64,000 nt of DNA from Micromonospora rifamycinica (GCF_900090265.1 NZ_LT607752.1:4966001-5030000); one strand, 5' to 3'. Shown: positions 7,287-18,668, numbered from the stretch's first letter. Notes: generated from the letters alone by a model not told the origin. A program made the numbers and translations.

Positions 7287-7697
7287 TCACCGCTGCCCGG
7301 TGGGCGGGCGGGTGCGGGGTACCCAGGCGAGGAAGCGGGTGAACAGGGCCGCCGGATCGGGGCCGGTGTCCGGGCGCAGCCGGTACAGGTCGGCGGCGGC
7401 GTCGTGCAGCACGGCGCAGAGGTGGACGTGCAGGGCGGTGCGGTCGTGGGCGTACTCGGCGACGAGGGCGAGGCGGGCGGTGCCGCAGGGCCAGGGCGCG
7501 GCGCACACCCGGCACAGCCAGAGCGGACGCAGCGGCAGGTGCCGGCGCGGATGCCCGACACCATCCACCGGCCCGTCCGGGCTGGCTGGCCCACCTGGAC
7601 CGGCGGGGCTGCCCGGGCTGGCCGGGCTGCCCAGGCTGGTTGGCAAAGCTGGACTGGCCGGGCTGACCGGATCGGTCGGGTTGGTCGGTGCGTTCAC
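7287..7697 (-). CDS. Conserved actinobacterial hypothetical protein (small, Cys-pair)
   Basis: 136 residues from GTG 7697, which has GGAGG eight bases upstream and overlaps the preceding stop as GTGA. The first 50 residues are a low-complexity Pro/Ser/Gly tract. The conserved core is LRPLWLCRVCAAPWPCGTARLALVAEY, then a helical region ending FTRFLAWVPR. Proteins with this core are widespread in Micromonospora and Streptomyces, sometimes labelled flavin-reductase-like without evidence. The Cys-x2-Cys-x5-Cys cluster could bind a metal. Function unknown. Confidence 0.65.
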   Translation of the reverse strand: MNAPTNPTDPVSPASPALPTSLGSPASPGSPAGPGGPASPDGPVDGVGHPRRHLPLRPLWLCRVCAAPWPCGTARLALVAEYAHDRTALHVHLCAVLHDAAADLYRLRPDTGPDPAALFTRFLAWVPRTRPPTGQR

Positions 7698-7939
7698 CAG
7701 CGGCCTCCGTTGGCCCGCCACTCCTGTGCCCGGGTCAGCCACCCGGTGCGACCGACCCGGGGGAACGACACGGTGGTGTCCTCCCACCCGGGAGCCGGCA
7801 TGTCGGGGCTCGCGTCGGTGGCCGGTCCCGGCGCTTCGGGACGGCCAGCAGGGTCGGGGCGGTCGGGTGCGGGTGCTCGGCGTCGTCCGGTGAGTCGGAA
7901 CATCAGGGCAAGCCGGTGTCGCCAGGTGGGCCGGGGCAT
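7694..7939 (-). CDS. Small hypothetical protein coupled to the next gene (81 aa)
   Basis: 81 residues from ATG 7939 with GGAGG seven bases upstream; the stop overlaps the next start (GTGA), giving strict coupling. The N-terminus is basic (RPTWRHRLALMFRLTGRRR), then a Pro-rich linker, then a conserved-looking end TTVSFPRVGRTGWLTRAQEWRANGGR. The pair of this protein with the LWLCRVC protein looks like a fixed two-gene unit in actinomycetes. The 230-bp gap upstream (7940-8169) holds no other gene and probably its promoter. Confidence 0.65.
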   Translation of the reverse strand: MPRPTWRHRLALMFRLTGRRRAPAPDRPDPAGRPEAPGPATDASPDMPAPGWEDTTVSFPRVGRTGWLTRAQEWRANGGRW

Positions 7940-8169
7940 CGCGTCGCCTCCATGAGGGGTCGGCTGGTCGTCTCCCCCGGCGACGGGACCACCGGCCGGG
8001 AGGCGAGCGGTCCCACCACGACACCGTCGCGCCCGGAGGGGTGGGGCGGTCGATGTCGCACTGCACAGTCTGCTGACGGGACCACTACCGTGTGAAGGCT
8101 CGTGTCGGCTTCCGGTGTGGTCCGATGTGGTGGAGGCGGCGGGCGTCCCCGGGTGTGGAGCGCTCCGGC

Positions 8170-8715
8170 TCAGGGGCGGCGGGCCGCCCTGCGGGCCCGG
8201 TAGGCGCTGACCGCGACCCGGTTGCCGCAGCCCGCCTCGCAGAACCGCCGGGACCGGTTCTTCGACAGGTCGACCAGCACGTTGGCGCATTCGGGACGGG
8301 CGCAGTGCCGCAGCCGGTCCAACTCGTCGCCGCGGACCAGGTCGGCGACGGCCATCGCCGCCTCCACGGCCATCCGGCTGGCCAGCGGGGCGTCCCGGGG
8401 TACGGCGTGCACGTGGTACGGCTGGTCGTCGTGCCGGATCAGCTGCGGCAGCGCCCGGTACTCCTGGAGCAGGTCGTTGACCACGGCCACGACGGTGTCC
8501 AGGTCGTCGTCCCAGAGGCGGCGCAGGCGCGGGCGCAGCGCCCGGACGGCCCGTAGCTCGGTCTCGGTGTGTTCGTGCCGGCCGCTGAACCGGTGGGTGG
8601 CGACGAACCGGTCCAGCGCGGCGATGTCCGGTAGCCCTTCCCGGGTCGCGCCGTCGGTGTTGACCAGGGCGGCCGCAGCAGTCAGTCCACACTCGGTGTC
8701 ATGAGTGAAAAGCAA
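8170..8715 (-). CDS. CGNR zinc-finger (ABATE-domain) regulator
   Basis: A 181-residue protein with the N-terminal ABATE/DUF1470 region (starting MLFTHDTE, the standard family start) and a C-terminal zinc finger, CARPECANVLVDLSKNRSRR followed by FCEAGCGNRVAVSAYRARR. The four cysteines and the CGNR motif are intact, so it is likely a DNA-binding regulator. The start is TTG 8715, supported by family alignment. It is divergent from the EamA transporter gene with only 77 bp between them, so it is a good candidate regulator of that gene. Confidence 0.85.
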   Translation of the reverse strand: MLFTHDTECGLTAAAALVNTDGATREGLPDIAALDRFVATHRFSGRHEHTETELRAVRALRPRLRRLWDDDLDTVVAVVNDLLQEYRALPQLIRHDDQPYHVHAVPRDAPLASRMAVEAAMAVADLVRGDELDRLRHCARPECANVLVDLSKNRSRRFCEAGCGNRVAVSAYRARRAARRP

Positions 8716-8792
8716 CTTGACCCCTGTCGTCGCCGGCCGCTAGCGTCACCGGCGTAATGCTACTTTGCTGATGTCGTACCGGAGGAATCCCG

Positions 8793-9785
8793 ATGCCGCA
8801 CCGCTCCACCACCGGCGTCGGCCTGGCCCTCGCCCTGCTCTCCGCCGTCACCTTCGCCACCTCCGGCACCTTCGCCCGCTCCCTGATCGAGGCCGGTTGG
8901 TCCGCCGAGGCCGTCGTGGTGGCCCGGGTCGGTCTCGCCGCCCTGGTGCTGGCCCTGCCCGCGGCGCTCGCGTTGCGTGGCCGGGCGACGGTGCTGCGCC
9001 GCAACCTCGGCCCGGTAACCGTCTTCGGCCTGCTCGGCGTCGCGACCGCCCAGGCCTGCTTCTTCAACGCCGTCCGCTACCTGCCGGTCGGGGTGGCCCT
9101 GCTGCTGGAGTATCTCGGCATCGTCCTGGTGGTGGGCTGGATGTGGCTGGTGCACGGGCAGCGGCCCCGCCGGCTCACCGTGGCCGGTTCACTGGCCGCC
9201 CTGAGCGGGCTCGGCCTGGTGCTCGACCTGACCGGCACCGGCCGGCTCGACCCGGTCGGCGTGCTCTGGGGGCTCGGCGCGGCCGTCGGGCTGGCCGGCT
9301 ACTTCGTCCTCGCCGGCCGGGTCGACCCCGACCTGCCCTCGGTCACCATGGCCAGCGGCGGGATGGCCGTCGGCGCGGCCGTGCTGGCGCTGCTCGGCCT
9401 GGTCGGGGTGCTGCCGTTGCGGGCGACCTTCGGTGCCGTCGACTTCGCCGGGCAGCGGACCAGCTGGCTCGTCCCGATCGCCGGGCTGTCGCTGGTCGCC
9501 GCGGTGGTGGCCTACCTGGCCGGGATCGCCGCGACCCGCGTTTTGGGTGCCCGGCTGTCGTCGTTCATCGGGCTGACCGAGGTGATGTTCGCGGTGCTCA
9601 TCGCCTGGTTGGTGCTGGGGGAGCTGCCGGTGCCGGTGCAGCTCGCCGGGGGCGCGCTGATCGTCGCCGGGGTGGCCCTGGTCCGCCTCGACGAGCTGCG
9701 CGAGGGCCGCACCGGGCCGACGCCGACCCGGGTCGAGGACCCGGCACTGGCGGCATGCTCGGCGGGGTCGGGAAAGCCGACGTGA
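8793..9785 (+). CDS. EamA/DMT-family transporter
   Basis: A 330-residue inner-membrane protein with about ten hydrophobic helices in two EamA repeats, of the drug/metabolite transporter superfamily. The first repeat starts LALALLSAVTFATSGTFARSL and the second begins near GVLWGLGAAVGLAGYFVLAG. ATG 8793 has CGGAGGAA upstream. The substrate cannot be told; relatives export amino acids, cofactors or drugs. It is divergent from the CGNR regulator, which may control it. The HAD hydrolase gene follows within 5-14 nt and is probably co-transcribed. Confidence 0.88.
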   Translation: MPHRSTTGVGLALALLSAVTFATSGTFARSLIEAGWSAEAVVVARVGLAALVLALPAALALRGRATVLRRNLGPVTVFGLLGVATAQACFFNAVRYLPVGVALLLEYLGIVLVVGWMWLVHGQRPRRLTVAGSLAALSGLGLVLDLTGTGRLDPVGVLWGLGAAVGLAGYFVLAGRVDPDLPSVTMASGGMAVGAAVLALLGLVGVLPLRATFGAVDFAGQRTSWLVPIAGLSLVAAVVAYLAGIAATRVLGARLSSFIGLTEVMFAVLIAWLVLGELPVPVQLAGGALIVAGVALVRLDELREGRTGPTPTRVEDPALAACSAGSGKPT

Positions 9786-9798
9786 GAAGGTGTCGGAC

Positions 9799-10488
9799 AT
9801 GCTCAGCGTGGTGGTGTTCGACGCCGACGAGACCCTGATCGACCTGCGCCCGGCGGTCACCGGCGCCCTGGCGGCCGTCCTCGACGAGATGCGTCGCCGC
9901 ACCCCGGTGGCGGCCGGGGTGACCCTCGCCGAGGTGGAGTCCGACTGGCAGGCGGTCTTCGGCTCGATGACCGCCGCCCCGGTGATGGAGATCCGGCGGG
10001 CGGCGCTGGCCCGGTCGCTCGACCGGGCCGGGCTGGTCGGTCAGCTCGACGAGTTCGCCGAACTCTTCTTCGCCCGGCGGTACGCGCTCAGCCACCCGTA
10101 CCCTGACGTCCTGCCGGCGCTGGCCGCGTTGTGCGCCGACTTCACCCTCGGCTACGCCACCAACGGCAACAGCCGGGTCGAGCGCTGCGGCCTGCCCGAC
10201 GTGTTCGCCTTCGCGCTGTACGCCCACGAGGGCGGCCTGCCCAAGAAGCCCGACCCGGCGTTCTACGCCGCGATCGTCGACGCCGCCGGAGTGCCGGCGG
10301 AGCGGATCGCGTACGTCGGCGACTCGATCGCCCACGACGTGCTCGGCCCCCGGCAGGCCGGGCTGCGCGGCATCTGGCTCAACCGGCACGGTCTGCCGCT
10401 CCCACCCGGGGTACGCCCCGACGCCGAGGTAGCGACACTCACCGATCTACCTGCGGCGCTGCGCAGCCTGCACCCGACGAATGCCTGA
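9799..10488 (+). CDS. HAD-superfamily hydrolase
   Basis: A phosphatase-like hydrolase. Motif I is VVFDADETL, with the nucleophile Asp and general-acid Asp but Ala between them in place of the usual Gly/Leu. Motif II is the GYATNGNS Thr-Asn. The Lys is in GGLPKKPDP and motif IV is YVGDSIAHDVLG. The alpha-helical cap lies at about residues 15-95. Start ATG 9799 has AAGG upstream; GTG 9790 is also possible. It follows the transporter closely and likely shares its transcript. Substrate unknown. Confidence 0.85.
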   Translation: MLSVVVFDADETLIDLRPAVTGALAAVLDEMRRRTPVAAGVTLAEVESDWQAVFGSMTAAPVMEIRRAALARSLDRAGLVGQLDEFAELFFARRYALSHPYPDVLPALAALCADFTLGYATNGNSRVERCGLPDVFAFALYAHEGGLPKKPDPAFYAAIVDAAGVPAERIAYVGDSIAHDVLGPRQAGLRGIWLNRHGLPLPPGVRPDAEVATLTDLPAALRSLHPTNA

Positions 10489-10574
10489 TGCGGGACTAAA
10501 TCCGACTTGTATCTGGCGGAATCGTCGCCGGTGCTATGGGATGGCTGCCACGTCCCTCAACGAGAGGATCTGAT

Positions 10575-12269
10575 GTGGTGAGCAAGCGCTTCACCGCCGG
10601 AGCCGTCGCGACCGCGGCGGCCCTGGCACTTACGGTGACCGGCCTGACCGTCCCGGCGAACGCCGGGCCGACCACCAGCCGGACGTTCACCGTGGTGGCC
10701 GAGGACGGCGTCTCGGCGGACGCGGCGATCGCCGCGATCCGCGCCGCCGGTGGCACCGTCGTGTCCCGTACGGACGACGTCGGTCTGTACCAGGTCACCA
10801 GCGACCGGGCCGACTTCGCCGGCCGGGTCACCGCCGCCTCCGCGCTGGTCGGCGCGGCCGAGCAGCGGGCCATCGGTCGTAAGCCCAAGCTGGACCGGGT
10901 GGAGCAGGAGAACCTGCTGAACCGGACCAAGCAGGCCGTCAAGGCCAAGGGCAACGCCAACGGCAAGAAGCTGGACCCGCTCGACGACAAGCTCTGGGGC
11001 CTCGGCATGATCGGCGCCGACAAGGCGCGCAAGGTCATGCCGGGCGACAAGCGGGTCACCGTCGGCATCCTGGACACCGGGGTCGACGCCAGCCAGCCCG
11101 ACCTCGCGCCCAACTTCAACTGGGCGCTGTCGCGCAACTTCGCCCCGGACATCGCCGACATCGACGGTCCCTGCGAGGTGGCGAGCTGCCTCGACCCGGT
11201 CGGCACCGACGACGGCGGGCACGGCACCCACGTCGCCGGCACCATCGGTGCCGCGGCCAACGGCTTCGGCCTGTCCGGCGTGGCCCCGAACGTCTCGCTG
11301 GTGGAGCTCAAGGGCGGCCAGGACTCCGGGTACTTCTTCCTCAACCCGGTCGTCAACGCCCTGGTGCACGCCGGCAAGTCCGGCCTCGACGTGGTGAACA
11401 TGTCGTTCTACGTCGACCCGTGGCTCTACAACTGCACCGCCAACCCGGCCGACTCGCCCGAGTCGCAGGCCGAGCAGCGGGCGGTCATCAAGGCGATGAA
11501 GCGGGCCCTGAACTTCGCCCACAACAAGGGCGTCACCCTGGTCGGCTCGCTCGGCAACAACCACGAGGACCTCGGCGCACCCCGCACCGACGTGTCCAGC
11601 CCGGACTACGGCGCCGACCCGTACCCGCGCCCGATCGACAACGACAGCTGCTGGGACCTCCCGGTGGAGGGTCCGCACGTGATCGGCGTGTCCGCCGTCG
11701 GCCCGTCCGGCAAGAAGGCCGACTACTCCAACTACGGCACCGAGCAGATCTCGGTCGCCGCGCCGGGTGGCTGGTTCCGGGACGGCTTCGGCACCGACAC
11801 GCACCGCACCGACGGCAACATGATCCTCTCCACGTACCCGAAGAAGGTGCTCCAGGAGGAGGGCTCGGTCGACGAGAACGGCAACGTCGTGCCGGGCTTC
11901 GAGAACTCGGTGCTCAAGCAGTGCACCACCGCCGGTGAGTGCGGCTACTACACCTACCTCCAGGGCACCTCGATGGCGTCGCCGCACGTCAGCGGGGTCG
12001 CCGCGCTGATCGTCAGCAAGTGGGGCAAGAAGGAGGGCAAGGACGGCTACGGCCTCGCACCGGCCAAGGTGGAGCAGCACCTCTACCGGACCGCCGCCGA
12101 GCACGCCTGCCCGGAGCCGCGCCTGCAGAGCTACGCCAACGAGGGCCGGTCGGCCGAGTTCGACGCGTACTGCGCCGGCTCGCTGAACTTCAACGGGTTC
12201 TACGGCTACGGCATCGTGGACGCGAACGCCGCGGTCCGCAGCCCGCTCAAGCCGAACGTCACCCCCTGA
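10575..12269 (+). CDS. Secreted S8 family serine peptidase (subtilase)
   Basis: An exported subtilisin-like protease of about 564 residues. From GTG 10575 (GAGAGGA upstream) the Sec signal runs KRFTAGAVATAAALALTVTG and ends near PANA. An inhibitor-like prodomain (about 33-130) precedes the catalytic domain. The triad is visible: Asp167 in GILDTGVD, His216 in GHGTHVAGT, Ser466 in GTSMASPHV, with the oxyanion Asn in GSLGNN. The approximately 60-residue segment containing PADSPESQAEQ and several cysteines is typical of actinobacterial secreted subtilases. A strong terminator follows at 12301-12352. Confidence 0.93.
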   Translation: MVSKRFTAGAVATAAALALTVTGLTVPANAGPTTSRTFTVVAEDGVSADAAIAAIRAAGGTVVSRTDDVGLYQVTSDRADFAGRVTAASALVGAAEQRAIGRKPKLDRVEQENLLNRTKQAVKAKGNANGKKLDPLDDKLWGLGMIGADKARKVMPGDKRVTVGILDTGVDASQPDLAPNFNWALSRNFAPDIADIDGPCEVASCLDPVGTDDGGHGTHVAGTIGAAANGFGLSGVAPNVSLVELKGGQDSGYFFLNPVVNALVHAGKSGLDVVNMSFYVDPWLYNCTANPADSPESQAEQRAVIKAMKRALNFAHNKGVTLVGSLGNNHEDLGAPRTDVSSPDYGADPYPRPIDNDSCWDLPVEGPHVIGVSAVGPSGKKADYSNYGTEQISVAAPGGWFRDGFGTDTHRTDGNMILSTYPKKVLQEEGSVDENGNVVPGFENSVLKQCTTAGECGYYTYLQGTSMASPHVSGVAALIVSKWGKKEGKDGYGLAPAKVEQHLYRTAAEHACPEPRLQSYANEGRSAEFDAYCAGSLNFNGFYGYGIVDANAAVRSPLKPNVTP

Positions 12270-12300
12270 CGCGTCGGCTCGACGACCCGGGCTGACACCC

Positions 12301-12352
12301 GACAGGTCAGCAGAGGCCCGGACGACCTCGGTCGTCCGGGCCTCTGCCTGTC
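12301..12352 (+). terminator. Strong intrinsic terminator after the subtilase gene
   Basis: GCAGAGGCCCGGACGACC (12310-12327) pairs perfectly over 18 bp with 12330-12347 around TC; GACAGG/CCTGTC extends the base. It would stop transcription from the subtilase and probably from the convergent IclR gene. Confidence 0.88.
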
Positions 12353-12416
12353 CCGCGTAGCGCCGCGCAGGACGGGATGAGCGAGACCAAGGGGCCGATG
12401 TCGCGGTACGACCGCG

Positions 12417-13082
12417 TCAGGACAGGGCGGCGGCGATCGTGGCGGCGGCGGTGGTGACCTGCGGGCCGACCGTGTCGACCGGGAGCGGGGCCAGTGCGAT
12501 CACCCCGACACTGGCCTCCAGGCCGGGCACCCCGAGCACCGGCGCGGCCACCCCGTACGCACCGGCCTGGAGCTCCCCGGCGGTGCTCACCGGCCCGGTG
12601 ACGCCGGCCCGGCCGGCGAGGACGGCCCGCCCGGCGGCCCCGCGGTCGAGCGGGTGCCGGCTTCCCGGCCGGTACGCCACGTGGAACGACGTCCAGCTCG
12701 GCTCGACCACCGCCAGCGCCACCCCCTCGTCGCCTTCCACCACCGTCAGGTGCGCGGTCGCCCCGGTCTGTTCGGCGAGGCGGCGCAGCGCGGGCAGCGC
12801 GCCCTCGGCCAGCAGCGGCTGCGCCCGGCGGGCCAGGTGCAGCACGCCGACGCCGAGGCGCAGCCGACCGTCGTCGCCCCGGCGCAGCATCCCGTGCCCG
12901 GTCAACGCGCCGACCAGCCGGTAGACGGCGGCCCGGCCGATGCCGAGCCGGTGGGCGGCCTCGGTGACGGTCAATCCGGCCGGCGCATCGGCCACCAGGT
13001 GCAGCAGGCGCAGCCCTCGGTCCAGCGTCTGCGCCGTCTCCCCGCCCGCGGGTGCCGGTTCGCCCGCCGCCGTCGTCTCCAC
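12417..13082 (-). CDS. IclR-family transcriptional regulator
   Basis: A 221-residue regulator. The N-terminal winged helix is TLDRGLRLLHLVADAPAGLT then VTEAAHRLGIGRAAVYRLVG (about 18-60). The C-terminal effector domain retains TGATAHLTVVEGDEGVALAVVEP and the RHPLDRGAAGRAVLAGR stretch. It is somewhat shorter than the usual 240-260 residues. GTG start at 13082. It is divergent from cysS with a 63-bp gap, so its operator may overlap the cysS promoter. Ligand and target unknown. Confidence 0.88.
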   Translation of the reverse strand: METTAAGEPAPAGGETAQTLDRGLRLLHLVADAPAGLTVTEAAHRLGIGRAAVYRLVGALTGHGMLRRGDDGRLRLGVGVLHLARRAQPLLAEGALPALRRLAEQTGATAHLTVVEGDEGVALAVVEPSWTSFHVAYRPGSRHPLDRGAAGRAVLAGRAGVTGPVSTAGELQAGAYGVAAPVLGVPGLEASVGVIALAPLPVDTVGPQVTTAAATIAAALS

Positions 13083-13145
13083 AGCAGGCAGCGTACGGCC
13101 CGGCTCGGGCCGACCCGGCGGAGTGCGGACAGCTACCCTGGTGAG

Positions 13146-14560
<1,415 letters not shown>

Positions 14561-14561
<1 letters not shown>

Positions 14562-15706
14562 TGGCCGGCAACTCGCAGCGCCGTGGCCGGCGACTGACGT
14601 CGAAGGCAGGTGCCCCCAAGGGCTCCGGCGGCAAGAACAGGGACTCCCTCGCGGGCCGGGGCAAGACCCTGCCCGCCGACGAGCGGCCCTGGCACAAGGC
14701 GTACTCGGGCACCGAGAAGCTGCCCCAGCGCACCGCCTGGAAGCAGGACAAGGAGCGCCGGGCGGCGGCCGAGGAGGGCCGGGCTCCCAAGATCGGCCAG
14801 CCCGGCACCAAGGACACCACCTGGGGCAGGGGCACCCGGGGCGTGGCCCCCGCCCGGGCCGGCGGCGGTGGCCGGGGAGGCGCGGGCGGCCGGGGAGGCG
14901 CGGGTGCGGGTCGTAGCGGCCCCCGGGTCGCGCCGGGGCGCAAGTCCAACCCGTCCCGGGACACTCCCGAGCTGCTGGTCGGCCGGAACCCCGTACTGGA
15001 GGCGCTGCGCGCCCAGGTGCCGGCGACCGCGCTCTACACCGCGCAGGGCATCGACGCCGACGACCGGATCAACGAGATCACCCGGACGGCCGCCGACAGG
15101 GGCATCGCCATCCTGGAGGTCAGCCGGGCCGAGCTGGACCGGATGACCGGTGGGGTGCTGCACCAGGGCGTCGGCCTCCAGGTGCCGCCGTTCGCCTACC
15201 GGCCCTTCGAGGACCTGCTGGACGCCGCACTGGAGCAGACCGCCCCGCTGCTGGTCGCGCTGGACGGGGTGACCGACCCGCGCAACCTGGGTGCGGTGAT
15301 CCGCTCGGCTGCCGCGTTCGGCGCGCAGGGTGTGTTCGTACCGGAGCGTAGGGCCGCCGGGATCACCGCGACCGCCTGGCGGACCAGCGCCGGTGCGGCG
15401 GCGCGGGTGCCGGTCGCCCAGGTCACCAACCTGACCCGGTCGCTGAAGGCGTGTCAGGAGGCCGGCTTCATGGTGGTCGGCCTGGACGCCGACGGCGACA
15501 CCGATCTGTACGACCTGGAGGCGGCCGTCGGTCCGCTGATCGTGGTGGTCGGCTCCGAAGGGCGCGGGCTGTCCCGGCTGGTCGGGGAGACCTGCGACCT
15601 GACCGTCAGCATCCCGATGATCTCGGAGGTGGAGTCGCTGAACGCCAGCGTGGCCGCCGCGGTCACCCTCGCCGAGGTGGCCCGCCGCCGCGCTGCGGAG
15701 GGCTGA
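14561..15706 (+). CDS. rlmB: 23S rRNA (guanosine-2'-O-)-methyltransferase RlmB
   Basis: SpoU/TrmH-family methyltransferase acting on G2251 of 23S rRNA. The first ~135 residues are a basic, Gly-rich disordered tail (GGGGRGGAGGRGGAGAGR), longer than in E. coli but usual in actinobacteria. The substrate-binding domain begins ELLVGRNPVLEAL. The knotted SAM domain shows LDGVTDPRNLGAVIRSAAAF, IVVVGSEGRGLSRL and the SIPMISEVESLNASVAAA motif 3. It is translationally coupled to cysS (one-base overlap). The gene ends 133 bp before a terminator shared with msiK. Confidence 0.93.
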
Positions 15707-15731
15707 CCGGCACCCGCGCGGCCCGGCGACG

Positions 15732-15781
15732 AACCGGTCCGCGCGGGTGGACGACTAACCGGTCCGCGCGGGTGGACGACT
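15732..15781. repeat. Two perfect 25-bp tandem repeats
   Basis: A 25-bp unit starting AACCGGTCCGCGCGGG repeats exactly at 15732-15756 and 15757-15781, and the next four bases (AACC) start a third. GACGAACCGG recurs nearby at about 15728, 15802 and 15829. All lie between rlmB and the shared terminator. Confidence 0.8.
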
Positions 15782-15838
15782 AACCTGCCCGCGTAGCCGG
15801 CGACGAACCGGCCACGAGCCCGGTCGACGACGAACCGG

Positions 15839-15872
15839 AAAGGGGCGGCCCGCCGAAGCGGACCGCCCCTTT
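15839..15872. terminator. Bidirectional terminator between rlmB and msiK
   Basis: AAAGGGGCGGCCCGC (15839-15853) pairs with GCGGACCGCCCCTTT (15858-15872) over 15 positions with one mismatch, CGAA loop, and A/T ends on both sides. It is a classic intrinsic terminator for convergent genes. Confidence 0.88.
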
Positions 15873-15884
15873 CGGACGGGTGGA

Positions 15885-16976
<1,092 letters not shown>

Positions 16977-16996
16977 GGTGGTGCGCTTCCTTTCAC

Positions 16997-17054
16997 CGGC
17001 AGGAACGTGCCGGACGATCCGAGTGAAGGAGCTGTCGACGCCCTCGGCGTCGAC
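16997..17054 (-). promoter_or_regulatory. Two stem-loops in the msiK leader
   Basis: On the msiK strand, GTCGACGCC pairs perfectly with GGCGTCGAC (17034-17054, 3-nt loop) and CCGGCA pairs with TGCCGG (16997-17014, 6-nt loop), ending about 20 nt before the start codon. They may shape mRNA stability or translation. The rest of the gap 17055-17320 between msiK and the tRNA holds no gene I can support. Confidence 0.45.
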
Positions 17055-17321
17055 CTACGGACCGCATCCGGGGCACGGCCGTGGCCGGACCCGGGTGTCA
17101 TCCGTGTCACTGCACGGTAAACGGGATTTCCACCACTGCCAAGGTCGGATGCACCGAGTGGGACGGACGGCATACGCATTTCGGTCAGGCAGGCACGGCC
17201 GGGCATCAATCCCCTCGGTCGAGGGGGGTCCGCCTCACCGATTCGTCGGCGGTACGGGCGTGAAATTGACGTTTTCCATGCTCGGGGCCCCTGCCGGCCG
17301 GGATTTCCCGACGTCAGTCGC

Positions 17322-17327
17322 TATGCT
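17322..17327 (+). promoter_or_regulatory. Likely -10 box of the tRNA-Thr gene
   Basis: TATGCT lies 15 nt before the mature tRNA 5' end. The -35 is not clear; TTGACG at 17266-17271 is too far away to pair with it and may belong to another promoter. Confidence 0.4.
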
Positions 17328-17342
17328 GACCTCGCACCACGC

Positions 17343-17419
17343 GCCCCTGTAGCTCAGCTGGCCAGAGCACTCGCCTTGTAAGCGAGATGTCGCCGGTTCG
17401 ATCCCGGCCGGGGGCTCCA
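17343..17419 (+). tRNA. tRNA-Thr (anticodon TGT), CCA encoded
   Basis: Full cloverleaf: acceptor GCCCCTG/CGGGGGC (one G-T pair), D-stem GCTC/GAGC, anticodon stem CTCGC/GCGAG with loop CTTGTAA giving anticodon TGT, and T-arm GCCGG-TTCGATC-CCGGC. The discriminator T is at 17416 and the CCA end is encoded at 17417-17419. It decodes ACA and, by wobble, other ACN threonine codons. I see no sign of an integrated element downstream. Confidence 0.96.
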
Positions 17420-17520
17420 ATTCCACAGCACGGCCGCCACTGGCGTTGCCGCCTGTCGATCCGTCCTCAGCGGCCGGGCGTACGCTCCCGCCGCCGACAT
17501 CCGGGCCGCTCCCGGAGTGT

Positions 17521-17536
17521 GTGACCGGACGGTCAC
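17521..17536. promoter_or_regulatory. Palindromic operator candidate upstream of secreted protein
   Basis: GTGACCG-GA-CGGTCAC is a perfect 7-bp inverted repeat 68 bp before the ATG at 17604. It has the size and symmetry of a TetR- or GntR-type site. No regulator of those families is adjacent. Confidence 0.45.
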
Positions 17537-17603
17537 TTCCGGTAGGCGAATCGGGCTGGTTGAGTGGGAGGACCCCACCCTACCGACTGGAACGGGCTGC
17601 CTC

Positions 17604-18668
17604 ATGACTCGCACCGCCCCGCGTCGACTCGCTGCCGGTCTCACCGCCGGCCTGCTGGCGGCGACACTTGTCGCGCCCGGCGTCGCCATGGCCGCGCCGA
17701 GGACGGACAGCGCCCCGGCCTGCCTGATGCATCCGCTGCCCCTGCCGGCCGACGCGAGCCTGGCCTGGGCCGCGATGCTCGTCGACCCGGCCGGCCGGTT
17801 CATCGTCGGCACCGGCAGGCGGGTCACCGATCAGGGGCAGGAGTCGCTGCTGCTGCGGTGGGACGGCCCGCGCGTCACCGTGTTGACGAGATCACCCGGT
17901 CTGCTGGTGGCCGTCAACCGGCACGGCGTCCTGGTCGGCGACAGTTCCACCAGCACCGGCAACCGACCGTGGCGCTACCGGGACGGCCGGGTGGAGTGGC
18001 TGCCCCTGCCGCCGAACGGGATCGGCGGCTATGTCACGGCCGTCAACAGCCGAGGGGACATCGTCGGCTACGGCGGTTACCTGGAGGAGCCGGTGACCCT
18101 GCGCTGGCCGGTCGACCGGCCGGACACCGTCGAGGTTCTCGAGCCCGGCGGCATACCGGTGGCGATCCTCGACGACGGCACCATCGTCGGTGAGGTCCCC
18201 GCCGAGGAGGACCGCTCGTCGCACGATGCCGGGGCGCGTGCTGCCGCCGGGCGCGGGGTCACCCCGCCGCCCGTCGCCTGGGTGCGTCGTCCCGACGGGC
18301 AGGTGGACCGGCTCACCGCGCCCGGGGCCGTGAAGTCGACGGTGCGGGCGGCCCGGGGAAACTGGGCGGTCGGCCTTGTCGCCGACACGGCGGACGGTCA
18401 GTACTGGCGGATGGTGCGCTGGGACCTGCGCACCGGGGCGGCGACCCCGGTCAGACCGGGATTGATCGGCATGACGGGCGTCAACGCCGCCGGTAGCCTG
18501 CTCTCCTACTCGGAGGTCGATCACCTTGATCGCCGGGTGCCGCTGCGCAGCGTCGTCTCGGACCCGGTGAACCGCGTCGCCGCCGAGGCGATCGCCGACA
18601 ACGGTCTGGTCGTCGGCAGGACCGCCGGCCTCCAGGTCACCTTTCCGGTCCGGTGGAGCGGCTGCTGA
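17604..18668 (+). CDS. Secreted HAF-repeat-like protein of unknown function
   Basis: A 354-residue exported protein. The Sec signal (RRLAAGLTAGLLAATLVAP, cleavage near AMA-AP) leads into repeated beta-strand units of the form AVNSRGDIVGYG, ILDDGTIVGE, GVNAAGSLLSYS and AIADNGLVVGRT. These are like the HAF/propeller motifs found in secreted actinobacterial proteins. ATG 17604 was chosen because the signal peptide starts there; the longer frame upstream is not protein-like. No catalytic motif is visible. Confidence 0.7.
   Translation: MTRTAPRRLAAGLTAGLLAATLVAPGVAMAAPRTDSAPACLMHPLPLPADASLAWAAMLVDPAGRFIVGTGRRVTDQGQESLLLRWDGPRVTVLTRSPGLLVAVNRHGVLVGDSSTSTGNRPWRYRDGRVEWLPLPPNGIGGYVTAVNSRGDIVGYGGYLEEPVTLRWPVDRPDTVEVLEPGGIPVAILDDGTIVGEVPAEEDRSSHDAGARAAAGRGVTPPPVAWVRRPDGQVDRLTAPGAVKSTVRAARGNWAVGLVADTADGQYWRMVRWDLRTGAATPVRPGLIGMTGVNAAGSLLSYSEVDHLDRRVPLRSVVSDPVNRVAAEAIADNGLVVGRTAGLQVTFPVRWSGC

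Noticed and set aside
17343..17419. tRNA-Thr as an attachment site for an integrated element
   Set aside because: No integrase gene and no duplicated tRNA 3' end were seen in the downstream sequence.
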